Positions 1 to 5,664 of a stretch of 6,798 bases of DNA are shown here, in pieces. Under the pieces are notes generated by a model, which saw only the letters and a list, made by a program, of their open reading frames with translations, had not been told where the DNA came from and did not search any database. A program made the position numbers and the translations under genes. The DNA is taken from contig CAIXFB010000078.1 in the NCBI GenBank assembly GCA_903918595.1, forward strand, positions 1 to 6,798. Direction: 5' to 3'. Every line of letters begins with the position of its first letter. The stretch's first letter is position 1. The stretch is from an uncultured Actinomycetes bacterium. Lineage in GTDB: Bacteria > Actinomycetota > Actinomycetes > S36-B12.

Positions 1-519
1 CGCGATGTACTCCTTGAGTACGTCGTTTTGGATGGTTCCATTGAGCGCGCTCGCAGGTATCCCTTGCTCTTCGGCCACCAACTGATAGAGCACCAACAAG
101 ATTGCGGCGGTGGAATTGATCGTCATGGAGGTGGAAACCTCGTCGAGGGAAATCTGCTCAAAGAGCACCCGCATGTCTTCGATGGAGTCGATGGCCACAC
201 CGACCTTGCCTACCTCGCCGTGCGCCAACGGGTGGTCAGAGTCATAGCCCATCTGGGTGGGCAGATCGAAGGCCACGGAAAGGCCGGTAGTTCCCGCTGC
301 GAGCAGTTGTCGGTAGCGCTCATTGGATTCAGCCGCGGTACCAAAGCCCGCGTACTGCCGCATCGTCCAGGGCCGGCGGGTGTACATGGTCGGGTACACC
401 CCACGCGTAAATGGGAACTCCCCCGGCTGACCCAGTGCGACCGTCGGATCCCAGTTCCTCAAGGCGTCGGGTTCGTAGACCGTCTCGAATGGGAATCCTG
501 ATTCAGTTTCACCTGCCAT
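1..519 (-). CDS. Methylmalonyl-CoA mutase-type acyl-CoA mutase large subunit, N-terminal part (partial)
   Basis: This is the N-terminal 173 residues of a coenzyme-B12-dependent acyl-CoA mutase; the gene continues past the left edge. The family rearranges the carbon skeleton of CoA esters, classically (R)-methylmalonyl-CoA to succinyl-CoA, in the cytoplasm. Visible motifs are GEFPFTRGVYPTMY (33-46), RPWTMRQYAGFG (49-60), GLSVAFDLPTQMGYDSD (79-95), GEVGKVGVAIDS (101-112), STSMTIN (129-135) and GTIQNDVLKEYIA (161-173). Tyr42, Thr44, Met45, Arg49 and Tyr56 line up with Tyr75, Thr77, Met78, Arg82 and Tyr89 of the Propionibacterium enzyme. Isobutyryl-CoA mutase has Phe in place of Tyr89, so Tyr56 favours a methylmalonyl-CoA type. 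The N-terminus is short, as in the forms whose B12-binding domain can be a separate subunit; that domain lies outside the window. The ATG at 519 is chosen because family similarity begins just after it. It is divergent from sdhC. Substrate specificity is inferred, because the second key residue (Arg207) is not visible. Confidence 0.93.
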   Translation of the reverse strand, partial: MAGETESGFPFETVYEPDALRNWDPTVALGQPGEFPFTRGVYPTMYTRRPWTMRQYAGFGTAAESNERYRQLLAAGTTGLSVAFDLPTQMGYDSDHPLAHGEVGKVGVAIDSIEDMRVLFEQISLDEVSTSMTINSTAAILLVLYQLVAEEQGIPASALNGTIQNDVLKEYIA

Positions 520-526
520 GGGAGCA

Positions 527-532
527 ACCCTA
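527..532 (-). promoter_or_regulatory. Possible -10 element of the mutase gene
   Basis: On the minus strand this reads TAGGGT, matching the actinobacterial -10 pattern TAnnnT. Its downstream end is 7 bases from the mutase ATG, so the transcript would start at or next to the start codon and be leaderless. The same bases contain AGGG, which could instead be a ribosome binding site 9 bases from the ATG. No good -35 is visible. Confidence 0.22.
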
Positions 533-581
533 GATCCTTCGAGCGACCCGCGAAGGCGCTGATTGGGTCTCCCCCGTCCGC

Positions 582-597
582 TGTGACCGATCCCACC
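582..597. promoter_or_regulatory. Imperfect CRP/GlxR-like site between mutase and sdhC
   Basis: The sequence TGTGACCGATCCCACC matches the CRP-family consensus TGTGA-N6-TCACA at 8 of the 10 fixed positions: the left half is perfect and the right half keeps only CAC. It sits in the divergent mutase/sdhC intergenic region, 63 bases before the mutase ATG and 117 bases before the preferred sdhC start. GlxR, a CRP homologue, is known to act on sdh in Corynebacterium, which makes a role plausible. The match alone is weak. Confidence 0.25.
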
Positions 598-643
598 TTG
601 TCAGCTCACGCCTACGGCGAGCGCAACCACCCGAAAAGGTCGA

Positions 644-649
644 TACTCT
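644..649 (+). promoter_or_regulatory. Possible -10 element for the sdhCDAB operon
   Basis: TACTCT fits the actinobacterial TAnnnT pattern and lies about 65 bases upstream of the preferred sdhC start. No convincing -35 hexamer is seen 16-19 bases upstream. It is the best candidate in the intergenic region but remains weak. Confidence 0.25.
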
Positions 650-704
650 CCTCATAGCGCCATGGTGGGCGTGTGCCGCAGTATGTGGTGTGAAACGTGG
701 ATCT

Positions 705-709
705 GGAGG
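705..709 (+). promoter_or_regulatory. Ribosome binding site deciding the sdhC start
   Basis: GGAGG lies 5 bases upstream of the GTG at 715, an ideal Shine-Dalgarno placement. The upstream in-frame GTG at 697 has no comparable site and would place this GGAGG inside the coding sequence. This favours 715 as the true start. Confidence 0.7.
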
Positions 710-714
710 AGTCG

Positions 715-1113
715 GTGTCCGTCATTACCCCGATCGGCACGCTCTATCGAGGTGGCGAGGGCATGTGGACGTGGGTCCTGCACCGGATCACCGGTGTTTC
801 GGTCTTCTTCTTCTTGCTGGTGCATGTCCTTGACACAGCTTTGGTTCGGGTCTCCCCCGAGGCCTACGACCTCATCATCGCCACCTACAAGACCCCCATC
901 GTGAACGTGCTTGAGGTGGGTCTGGTTGGTGCCGTTCTCTACCACGCACTCAACGGGCTTCGGGTCATCCTGATCGACTTCTGGAAGCGCGGACCGCGCT
1001 ATCAACGTCAAATGACCTGGGTCATCGCGGCGATCTGGTTCGCATTGATGCTGCCCGGCACGTTCTTCATGATGAAGCACACCATCGAAGCGATGTTCGG
1101 GAGCACGTCATGA
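715..1113 (+). CDS. sdhC: Succinate dehydrogenase cytochrome b556 subunit SdhC
   Basis: This is the first membrane-anchor subunit of succinate:quinone oxidoreductase; it holds heme b and part of the quinone site. The product is 132 residues with three hydrophobic segments at about 25-45, 62-87 and 101-121. The N-terminal GTLYRGGEGMW (8-18) and WVLHRITG (20-27) are typical of actinobacterial SdhC. His77 in HALNGLR (77-83) aligns with E. coli heme ligand His84, and Arg24 with E. coli Arg31. The E. coli ubiquinone-site Ser27 position is Trp20 here, which is compatible with a different quinone such as menaquinone (inference). The GTG at 715 is preferred over the GTG at 697 because GGAGG precedes it by 5 bases. 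The stop overlaps the sdhD start as ATGA, implying translational coupling. Confidence 0.95.
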   Translation: MSVITPIGTLYRGGEGMWTWVLHRITGVSVFFFLLVHVLDTALVRVSPEAYDLIIATYKTPIVNVLEVGLVGAVLYHALNGLRVILIDFWKRGPRYQRQMTWVIAAIWFALMLPGTFFMMKHTIEAMFGSTS

Positions 1114-1517
1114 CAACTCTTGATATCTCCGCCCCCCGCTCTGGAGCTAAGCGCTCAGGTCAGCGCAGTAACTTCGAGCTGTACTCGTGGTTATTCATGC
1201 GGATCTCGGGAATCATTTTGGTGGTTCTCGTTCTCAGTCACCTGGTGATCATGAACCTGCTCGACGGTGGCGTTCAGCGCATCAACTTTGCTTTCGTGGC
1301 CGGTCGCTGGTCCTCTCCGTTCTGGCAGATCTGGGACCTCACGATGTTGTGGTTGGCCATGCTGCACGGCACCAACGGCATGCGCACGATCGTCAACGAC
1401 TACGCGGAGCGCAACCAAACGCGCTTCTGGCTCAAGATGGCGCTCTACACGGCCTCTGGCTTCATCATCCTTCTCGGGACGCTGGTCATCTTCACCTTCG
1501 ATCCAAATATCGGCTGA
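1110..1517 (+). CDS. sdhD: Succinate dehydrogenase hydrophobic anchor subunit SdhD
   Basis: This is the second membrane anchor of succinate:quinone oxidoreductase and completes the heme and quinone pockets with SdhC. It has 135 residues: a polar, basic N-terminus (about 1-20), then hydrophobic segments near 28-50, 71-88 and 108-130. FELYSWLFMRISG (22-34) is typical of actinobacterial SdhD. In HGTNGMRTIVNDY (86-98), His86 aligns with E. coli heme ligand His71, and Asp97-Tyr98 align with quinone-site Asp82-Tyr83 at exactly the same spacing. With SdhC His77 both axial ligands are present, so a heme-containing enzyme is predicted. GGGAG at 1099-1103 is spaced 6 bases from the ATG. The start overlaps the sdhC stop, and 43 bases separate the gene from sdhA. 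Confidence 0.95.
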   Translation: MTTLDISAPRSGAKRSGQRSNFELYSWLFMRISGIILVVLVLSHLVIMNLLDGGVQRINFAFVAGRWSSPFWQIWDLTMLWLAMLHGTNGMRTIVNDYAERNQTRFWLKMALYTASGFIILLGTLVIFTFDPNIG

Positions 1518-1548
1518 TTCACGGCACCAACCACGTCCGATCGACACT

Positions 1549-1554
1549 GAGGGG
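1549..1554 (+). promoter_or_regulatory. Ribosome binding site deciding the sdhA start
   Basis: GAGGGG lies 6 bases before the ATG at 1561. The sdhA frame stays open far upstream through sdhD, so this site, together with family similarity beginning right after 1561, fixes the start. Confidence 0.7.
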
Positions 1555-1560
1555 TTTCCA

Positions 1561-3315
1561 ATGCAGACGCATATATTCGACGTGATCATTGTCGGAGCTG
1601 GCGGCGCAGGCATGCGTGCGGCGCTTGAATCCGGTACTCGCGCGCGCACCGCGGTGCTCACCAAGCTCTACCCCACCCGTTCGCACACTGGTGCTGCTCA
1701 AGGCGGCATGTGTGCTGCACTGGCCAACGTCGAGGAAGACAACTGGGAGTGGCACACCTTCGACACCATCAAGGGTGGCGACTACCTCGTTGACCAAGAT
1801 GCCGCTGAGGTGATGTGCAAAGAGGCCATCGACGCCGTTCTTGACCTTGAGAAGATGGGTCTGCCCTTCAACCGCACGCCTGAGGGCCGGATCGATCAGC
1901 GTCGCTTCGGTGGTCACACACGCAATCACGGTGAAGCTGCCGTACGCCGGTCTTGCTATGCAGCCGACCGCACGGGCCACATGATTTTGCAGACCCTCTA
2001 CCAGAGCTGTATCAAGGCCGGGATTGAGTTCTACAACGAGTTCTACGTGCTTGACCTGATCTTGAACGAGGAATCAGGTGAGCCAGTAACGGCGGGTGTA
2101 GTCGCCTATGAACTGGCAACTGGGGAGATCCACATCTTCCGCGCGAAGTCCGTGATCTTTGCCTCGGGTGGCTTCGGCAAGGTCTTCAAGACCACCTCGA
2201 ACGCCCACACCCTCACCGGTGATGGCGTTGGCATCGTGTGGCGAAAGGGTCTGCCCCTCGAAGACATGGAGTTTTACCAGTTCCATCCCACGGGCCTTGC
2301 CGGCCTTGGCGTGCTGCTCACCGAGGGCGCCCGAGGCGAAGGCGGCATCTTGCGCAACGCGAGTGGCGAACGGTTCATGGAGCGATACGCCCCAACGATC
2401 AAGGATCTCGCTCCGCGCGACATGGTCGCCAGGGCAATGGTGCAAGAGGTGCGCGAAGGTCGCGGCGCTGGTCCCAACAAGGACTACGTCTACCTCGACC
2501 TCACGCACCTTCCCAAGGAGCAGATCGAGTCCAAGCTGCCCGACATCACCGAGTTTGCCCGCACCTACCTGGGCGTGGACCCGGTCACGGAATTGGTCCC
2601 CGTGTTCCCCACAGCCCACTATGCGATGGGCGGCATCCCGACCGATATTGATACCCGGGTGCTCCGCGACAACGATCATGCGGTTCCCGGCCTTTACGCG
2701 GCTGGCGAATGCGCGTGCGTTTCCGTCCATGGTGCCAACCGTCTTGGTACCAACTCACTGCTCGACATCAATGTGTTTGGCAAGCGTGCCGGTATCGCCG
2801 CCGCTGAATACGCAAACTCCACGGAATTGGTGGAACTTCCCGCCGACCCGCAGATGAGCACCATCTCACTCGTCGAGGGCCTTCGTTCGGGCACCGGCAC
2901 GGAACGGGCCATCAACATCCGTCGCGCTATGCAAGAAACCATGGACATGAACGCGCAGGTCTACCGCACCGAGGCAACCTTGAAGGAGGCCCTCGGTGAT
3001 CTTCAAGAACTCAAGCGCAGGTACCTGAACGTCTCAGTACAAGACAAGGGCGTGCGCTACAACACGGATCTGCTTGAGGCGATCGAGCTTGGCTTCCTGC
3101 TCGATCTTGCCGAGGTGTTGGTGGTCAGCGCCCTCGAGCGCAAGGAGACCCGCGGCGGTCATGCCCGCGAGGACTACCCGGTGCGCGATGACGTGAACTT
3201 CATGCGGCACACCATGGCCTACCGCGAGGTCTCTGCCCATGGCGAAGAGATCGTGCGATTGGATTACAAACCAGTGAACGTCACCCGTTACCAGCCAATG
3301 GAGCGAAAGTACTGA
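1561..3315 (+). CDS. sdhA: Succinate dehydrogenase flavoprotein subunit SdhA
   Basis: This is the catalytic flavoprotein that oxidises succinate to fumarate and passes electrons to SdhB on the cytoplasmic face of the membrane. It has 584 residues, a normal length for the family. The FAD-binding GAGGAGMRAA is at 12-21. His42 in SHTGAAQGG (41-49) is the covalent FAD attachment residue (E. coli His45). His242 in QFHPTGL, the proton-shuttle Arg286 in LAPRD, His353 in AHYAMGGIP, and Arg394 in HGANRLGTNSLLD are the active-site residues; the first two even share E. coli numbering. The GEC motif at 382-384 marks the flavin-binding region before the capping and C-terminal domains. All expected residues are present, so the enzyme should be active. 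The stop overlaps the sdhB start (TGATG), indicating coupled translation. Confidence 0.98.
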   Translation: MQTHIFDVIIVGAGGAGMRAALESGTRARTAVLTKLYPTRSHTGAAQGGMCAALANVEEDNWEWHTFDTIKGGDYLVDQDAAEVMCKEAIDAVLDLEKMGLPFNRTPEGRIDQRRFGGHTRNHGEAAVRRSCYAADRTGHMILQTLYQSCIKAGIEFYNEFYVLDLILNEESGEPVTAGVVAYELATGEIHIFRAKSVIFASGGFGKVFKTTSNAHTLTGDGVGIVWRKGLPLEDMEFYQFHPTGLAGLGVLLTEGARGEGGILRNASGERFMERYAPTIKDLAPRDMVARAMVQEVREGRGAGPNKDYVYLDLTHLPKEQIESKLPDITEFARTYLGVDPVTELVPVFPTAHYAMGGIPTDIDTRVLRDNDHAVPGLYAAGECACVSVHGANRLGTNSLLDINVFGKRAGIAAAEYANSTELVELPADPQMSTISLVEGLRSGTGTERAINIRRAMQETMDMNAQVYRTEATLKEALGDLQELKRRYLNVSVQDKGVRYNTDLLEAIELGFLLDLAEVLVVSALERKETRGGHAREDYPVRDDVNFMRHTMAYREVSAHGEEIVRLDYKPVNVTRYQPMERKY

Positions 3316-4064
3316 TGACTGCTGTAATCGAAGTTCCCGTCATCGATATCCCCGTCGCAACCGACGTTACTTTTCGGGTTCGTCGGTACCTGCCCGAGAT
3401 TGACGAAGAGCCGCACTGGGAGGACTACACGGTCGCGCTCTTCCCCACCGACCGAGTGCTCACCGCCCTGGAGAAGATCAAGGGTGACATCGACGGAACG
3501 TTGACGTTCCGTCGCTCATGTGGTCACGGAATTTGCGGTTCCGATGCCATGCGCATCAACGGCCGTAACCGGTTGGCGTGCAAGACCCTCGTGAAGGATC
3601 TCGATATCAAGAAGCCGATCACGGTTGAAGCGATCAAGGGCCTGCCACTGGAGAAGGACCTCGTCGTCGATATGGATCCGTTCTTCGCCGCCTACCGGGC
3701 GGTTATGCCCTTCCTGCTCCCGGAGGGCCATGAGCCCACCAAGGAGCGCCTCCAATCAGCTGAAGAGCGGGCTCGGTTCGACGACACCACCAAGTGCATC
3801 CTGTGCGCCTGCTGTACCACCTCGTGCCCGGTGTACTGGACAGACGGCGCCTATTTCGGCCCGGCCGCGATCGTGGCTGCGCACCGATTCATCTTCGATT
3901 CCCGAGATGCCGGCGCCGAGCAGCGCCTTGAAATCCTCAATGAAAAAGAAGGCGTGTGGCGCTGTCGCACTACCTTCAACTGCACCGACGCCTGCCCACG
4001 CGGCATCGAGGTCACGAAGGCAATCCAGGAAGTGAAGCAGGCGCTGATTTTCCGTCGCGTGTGA
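3315..4064 (+). CDS. sdhB: Succinate dehydrogenase iron-sulfur subunit SdhB
   Basis: This subunit carries electrons from SdhA flavin to quinone through three iron-sulfur clusters. It has 249 residues. The N-terminal ferredoxin-like domain has the [2Fe-2S] ligands Cys69, Cys74, Asp77 and Cys89, with the same spacing (5, 3, 12) and the same Asp ligand as E. coli SdhB. The C-terminal domain has CILCACCTTSC (161-171) and Cys217, Cys223 and Cys227. By alignment, Cys161, 164, 167 and 227 bind [4Fe-4S], and Cys171, 217 and 223 bind [3Fe-4S]. Residues after the clusters differ from E. coli: Arg218 stands at the His207 position, which I recall as usual for actinobacterial SdhB. The ATG overlaps the sdhA stop. 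GGAG at 3300-3303 is 11 bases upstream, rather far, which again suggests coupling. It is the last gene of the operon and converges on the aldehyde dehydrogenase. Confidence 0.98.
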   Translation: MTAVIEVPVIDIPVATDVTFRVRRYLPEIDEEPHWEDYTVALFPTDRVLTALEKIKGDIDGTLTFRRSCGHGICGSDAMRINGRNRLACKTLVKDLDIKKPITVEAIKGLPLEKDLVVDMDPFFAAYRAVMPFLLPEGHEPTKERLQSAEERARFDDTTKCILCACCTTSCPVYWTDGAYFGPAAIVAAHRFIFDSRDAGAEQRLEILNEKEGVWRCRTTFNCTDACPRGIEVTKAIQEVKQALIFRRV

Positions 4065-4088
4065 GACGGCTCCGCAACTGACTTCGGA

Positions 4089-5534
4089 CTAAAGATCGAC
4101 TGCGAAGTACTGCTTCTCCAAAAACTCATGAATTCCAGCGAAGCCACCTTCACGGCCCAGTCCGGATTCCTTCATGCCACCAAACGGTGCGGCCGGATCT
4201 GAGGCAATGCCGCGGTTGATCGCGACCATGCCCGACTCCATCTGCCTGGCTACCTTGATGCCCTCACCATTGTCTTTGGCGAACACATAGGAGATCAGAC
4301 CGTATTCAGTGTCGTTGGCCATCTTGATGGCGTCGTCTTGGTCAGAGAACGTGACGATCGGTGCAACGGGTCCGAAGATCTCATTTTTGGTCAACGTAGA
4401 GCCATGCTTGACGTCGCGAACGATGTACGGCGCTATGAAGGCACCATCAACGGGAGCCGTGGATGCGGCCACGGCAGCAGCGCCTTCACTTTCAGCCTCG
4501 CCGATGAGTTCGAGGATCTTGTCTCGTTCCTTGATGCTCACCATGGCACCGAGATCATTTGCCTGATCGATGCCAGGACCGATCTTCAGGCCAGACAGCG
4601 CAGTGTGGAACTTGGTGGAGAACTCCTCCACCAGAGACTCGTGCACATAAAAGCGGTTGGCGGCGGTGCAGGCCGAGCCGCCATTGCGCATCTTCGCAAC
4701 CATGGCACCTTCGACCGCCTTGTCGACATCGGTGCCCTCAAGGACGAGGAACGGTGCATTGCCGCCCAGTTCCATAGAAGAGACGAGCACGCGCTCTGCG
4801 GTTTGCTTCAGCAGCAACTTGCCCACATAGGTGGATCCGGTAAAGGACAGTGTCGCTACCCGCGGGTCAGAAAGAATTGCCTCTGAGACCGGGCCCGACT
4901 TTGAGGTCGTGATGATGTTCACTACTCCGGCGGGAACGCCTGCGCGCTCGAGCACTTGGCCCACCCAGAGCGCGGTGAGTGGCGTTTCGCCAGCAGGTTT
5001 GAGGATCGCGGTGCAGCCAGCGGCCAGTGCCGGTGCCAGCTTGCGCGTGGCCATCGCCGCCGGGAAGTTCCATGGGGTGATCATGTAGGCCACCCCGATC
5101 GGTCGGTGGTCGGTGATGATCGTCTTATCGCGGTTCGGGGCGTAGCGGAAGCCACCTTCAATGCGCGAGGCTTCTTCGGAGAACCAGCGGAAGAACTCTG
5201 CGGCGTAGACCGCCTCACCCATGGCATCTCGCCACGCTTTGCCGTTCTCGAGGGCAATCAGTGTGGCGCAATCGTCGATCTCGGACATCATGATGTCGAA
5301 TGCACGACGCAAGATCTCGGCACGCTGGCGGGCTGGTGTAACCGACCAAGTGGTGAACGCCTCATGAGCTGCGCCGACTGCCTGTAGGGCCTCATCGACA
5401 GTGGCGTTGCCGATGGAGGCCAGGGTGCCCAGCGAGGCCGGGTCGATCACGTCGAGCTTGTCGGCTGTCTGGAGCCAGACCCCACCGATGAGGAGTCCAT
5501 TGGGGGTGGTGGTGGGCAACGTTGCAGCAGACAT
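4089..5534 (-). CDS. gabD: Succinate-semialdehyde dehydrogenase (GabD-like aldehyde dehydrogenase)
   Basis: This aldehyde dehydrogenase is predicted to oxidise succinate semialdehyde to succinate with NAD(P)+, the last step of the GABA shunt. Its 481 residues match E. coli GabD (482). Catalytic features are Asn156 in TPWNFP, Lys179 in LKPAGETP, FTGST (231-235), general base Glu255 in ELGGN, nucleophile Cys289 in GGSACTAANR, and Glu385 in EIFGP. Arg164, Arg283 and Ser445 align with the residues that bind the substrate carboxylate in known succinate-semialdehyde dehydrogenases, which supports the substrate call over a generic aldehyde dehydrogenase. Position 182 is Gly, neither the Glu typical of NAD enzymes nor the Ser of NADP-using GabD, so cofactor choice is open. 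The ATG at 5534 is preceded on its strand by GAAAGGGA about 6 bases away. The stop lies 24 bases from the sdhB stop. A glutarate-semialdehyde or related substrate is possible. Confidence 0.9.
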   Translation of the reverse strand: MSAATLPTTTPNGLLIGGVWLQTADKLDVIDPASLGTLASIGNATVDEALQAVGAAHEAFTTWSVTPARQRAEILRRAFDIMMSEIDDCATLIALENGKAWRDAMGEAVYAAEFFRWFSEEASRIEGGFRYAPNRDKTIITDHRPIGVAYMITPWNFPAAMATRKLAPALAAGCTAILKPAGETPLTALWVGQVLERAGVPAGVVNIITTSKSGPVSEAILSDPRVATLSFTGSTYVGKLLLKQTAERVLVSSMELGGNAPFLVLEGTDVDKAVEGAMVAKMRNGGSACTAANRFYVHESLVEEFSTKFHTALSGLKIGPGIDQANDLGAMVSIKERDKILELIGEAESEGAAAVAASTAPVDGAFIAPYIVRDVKHGSTLTKNEIFGPVAPIVTFSDQDDAIKMANDTEYGLISYVFAKDNGEGIKVARQMESGMVAINRGIASDPAAPFGGMKESGLGREGGFAGIHEFLEKQYFAVDL

Positions 5535-5554
5535 GGGGTGTCCCTTTCGAAGCG

Positions 5555-5564
5555 TGTGGCCACA
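5555..5564. promoter_or_regulatory. Perfect 10-bp palindrome upstream of the aldehyde dehydrogenase gene
   Basis: TGTGGCCACA is a perfect inverted repeat lying 21-30 bases before the ATG at 5534. On the minus strand it overlaps the end of a possible -10, TAGCCT (5569-5564), so it would cover the expected transcription start. That position suits a repressor operator. A 10-bp palindrome can occur by chance and no known regulator is assigned. Confidence 0.22.
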
Positions 5565-5596
5565 GGCTAGTGCTCATCTGGCTCGATGGCGGCGAA

Positions 5597-5612
5597 CGTG
5601 ATGTGTCTCACG
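5597..5612. promoter_or_regulatory. CRP/GlxR-like binding site between gabD and the carboxypeptidase gene
   Basis: CGTGATGTGTCTCACG is a perfect 5+5 inverted repeat with a 6-base spacer and contains the CRP-family core GTGA-N6-TCAC. Only the outermost T/A of the TGTGA-N6-TCACA consensus are replaced (by C/G). It lies in a 130-base divergent intergenic region, 62 bases before the gabD ATG and 52 bases before the carboxypeptidase ATG. It could therefore serve either promoter. Binding is inferred from the match only. Confidence 0.45.
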
Positions 5613-5622
5613 CTGGTCCGAT

Positions 5623-5654
5623 TTGACCGGGCACCTGCTTGGCCGGGTTAGAGT
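5623..5654 (+). promoter_or_regulatory. Possible promoter of the carboxypeptidase gene
   Basis: TTGACC (5623-5628) resembles a -35 hexamer, and TAGAGT (5649-5654) matches the TAnnnT -10 pattern; the 20-base spacer is longer than ideal. Transcription would start around 5661, a few bases from the ATG at 5665. No Shine-Dalgarno sequence is visible there, so a leaderless or nearly leaderless message is plausible. Confidence 0.35.
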
Positions 5655-5664
5655 AACGATCACC

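Noticed and set aside
28..501. 157-codon plus-strand open frame opposite the mutase
   Set aside because: It is antisense to clear mutase coding sequence, shows no recognisable motif, and is a by-product of high-GC codon use.
697..714. Alternative sdhC start at GTG 697
   Set aside because: It has no good ribosome binding site, whereas GGAGG is ideally spaced before GTG 715; the extra six residues add no family similarity.
1267..1560. Upstream extension of the sdhA reading frame to an ATG at 1267
   Set aside because: These 98 codons overlap sdhD in another frame and resemble no SdhA sequence; family similarity and GAGGGG support the start at 1561.
2074..2730. 218-codon minus-strand open frame within sdhA, and a 232-codon plus-strand frame at 2159-2857
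   Set aside because: Both are shadows of sdhA, a strongly conserved gene, and have low-complexity composition typical of off-frame translation.
4081..4108. Inverted repeat ACTTCG...CGAAGT near the sdhB/gabD junction as a terminator
   Set aside because: The 6-bp stem has a 16-base loop, is AT-rich for a terminator, lacks a T-run, and lies partly inside gabD coding sequence.
4338..4886. 182-codon plus-strand open frame inside the aldehyde dehydrogenase gene
   Set aside because: It is antisense to a gene with all catalytic motifs intact and no homology is recognisable.
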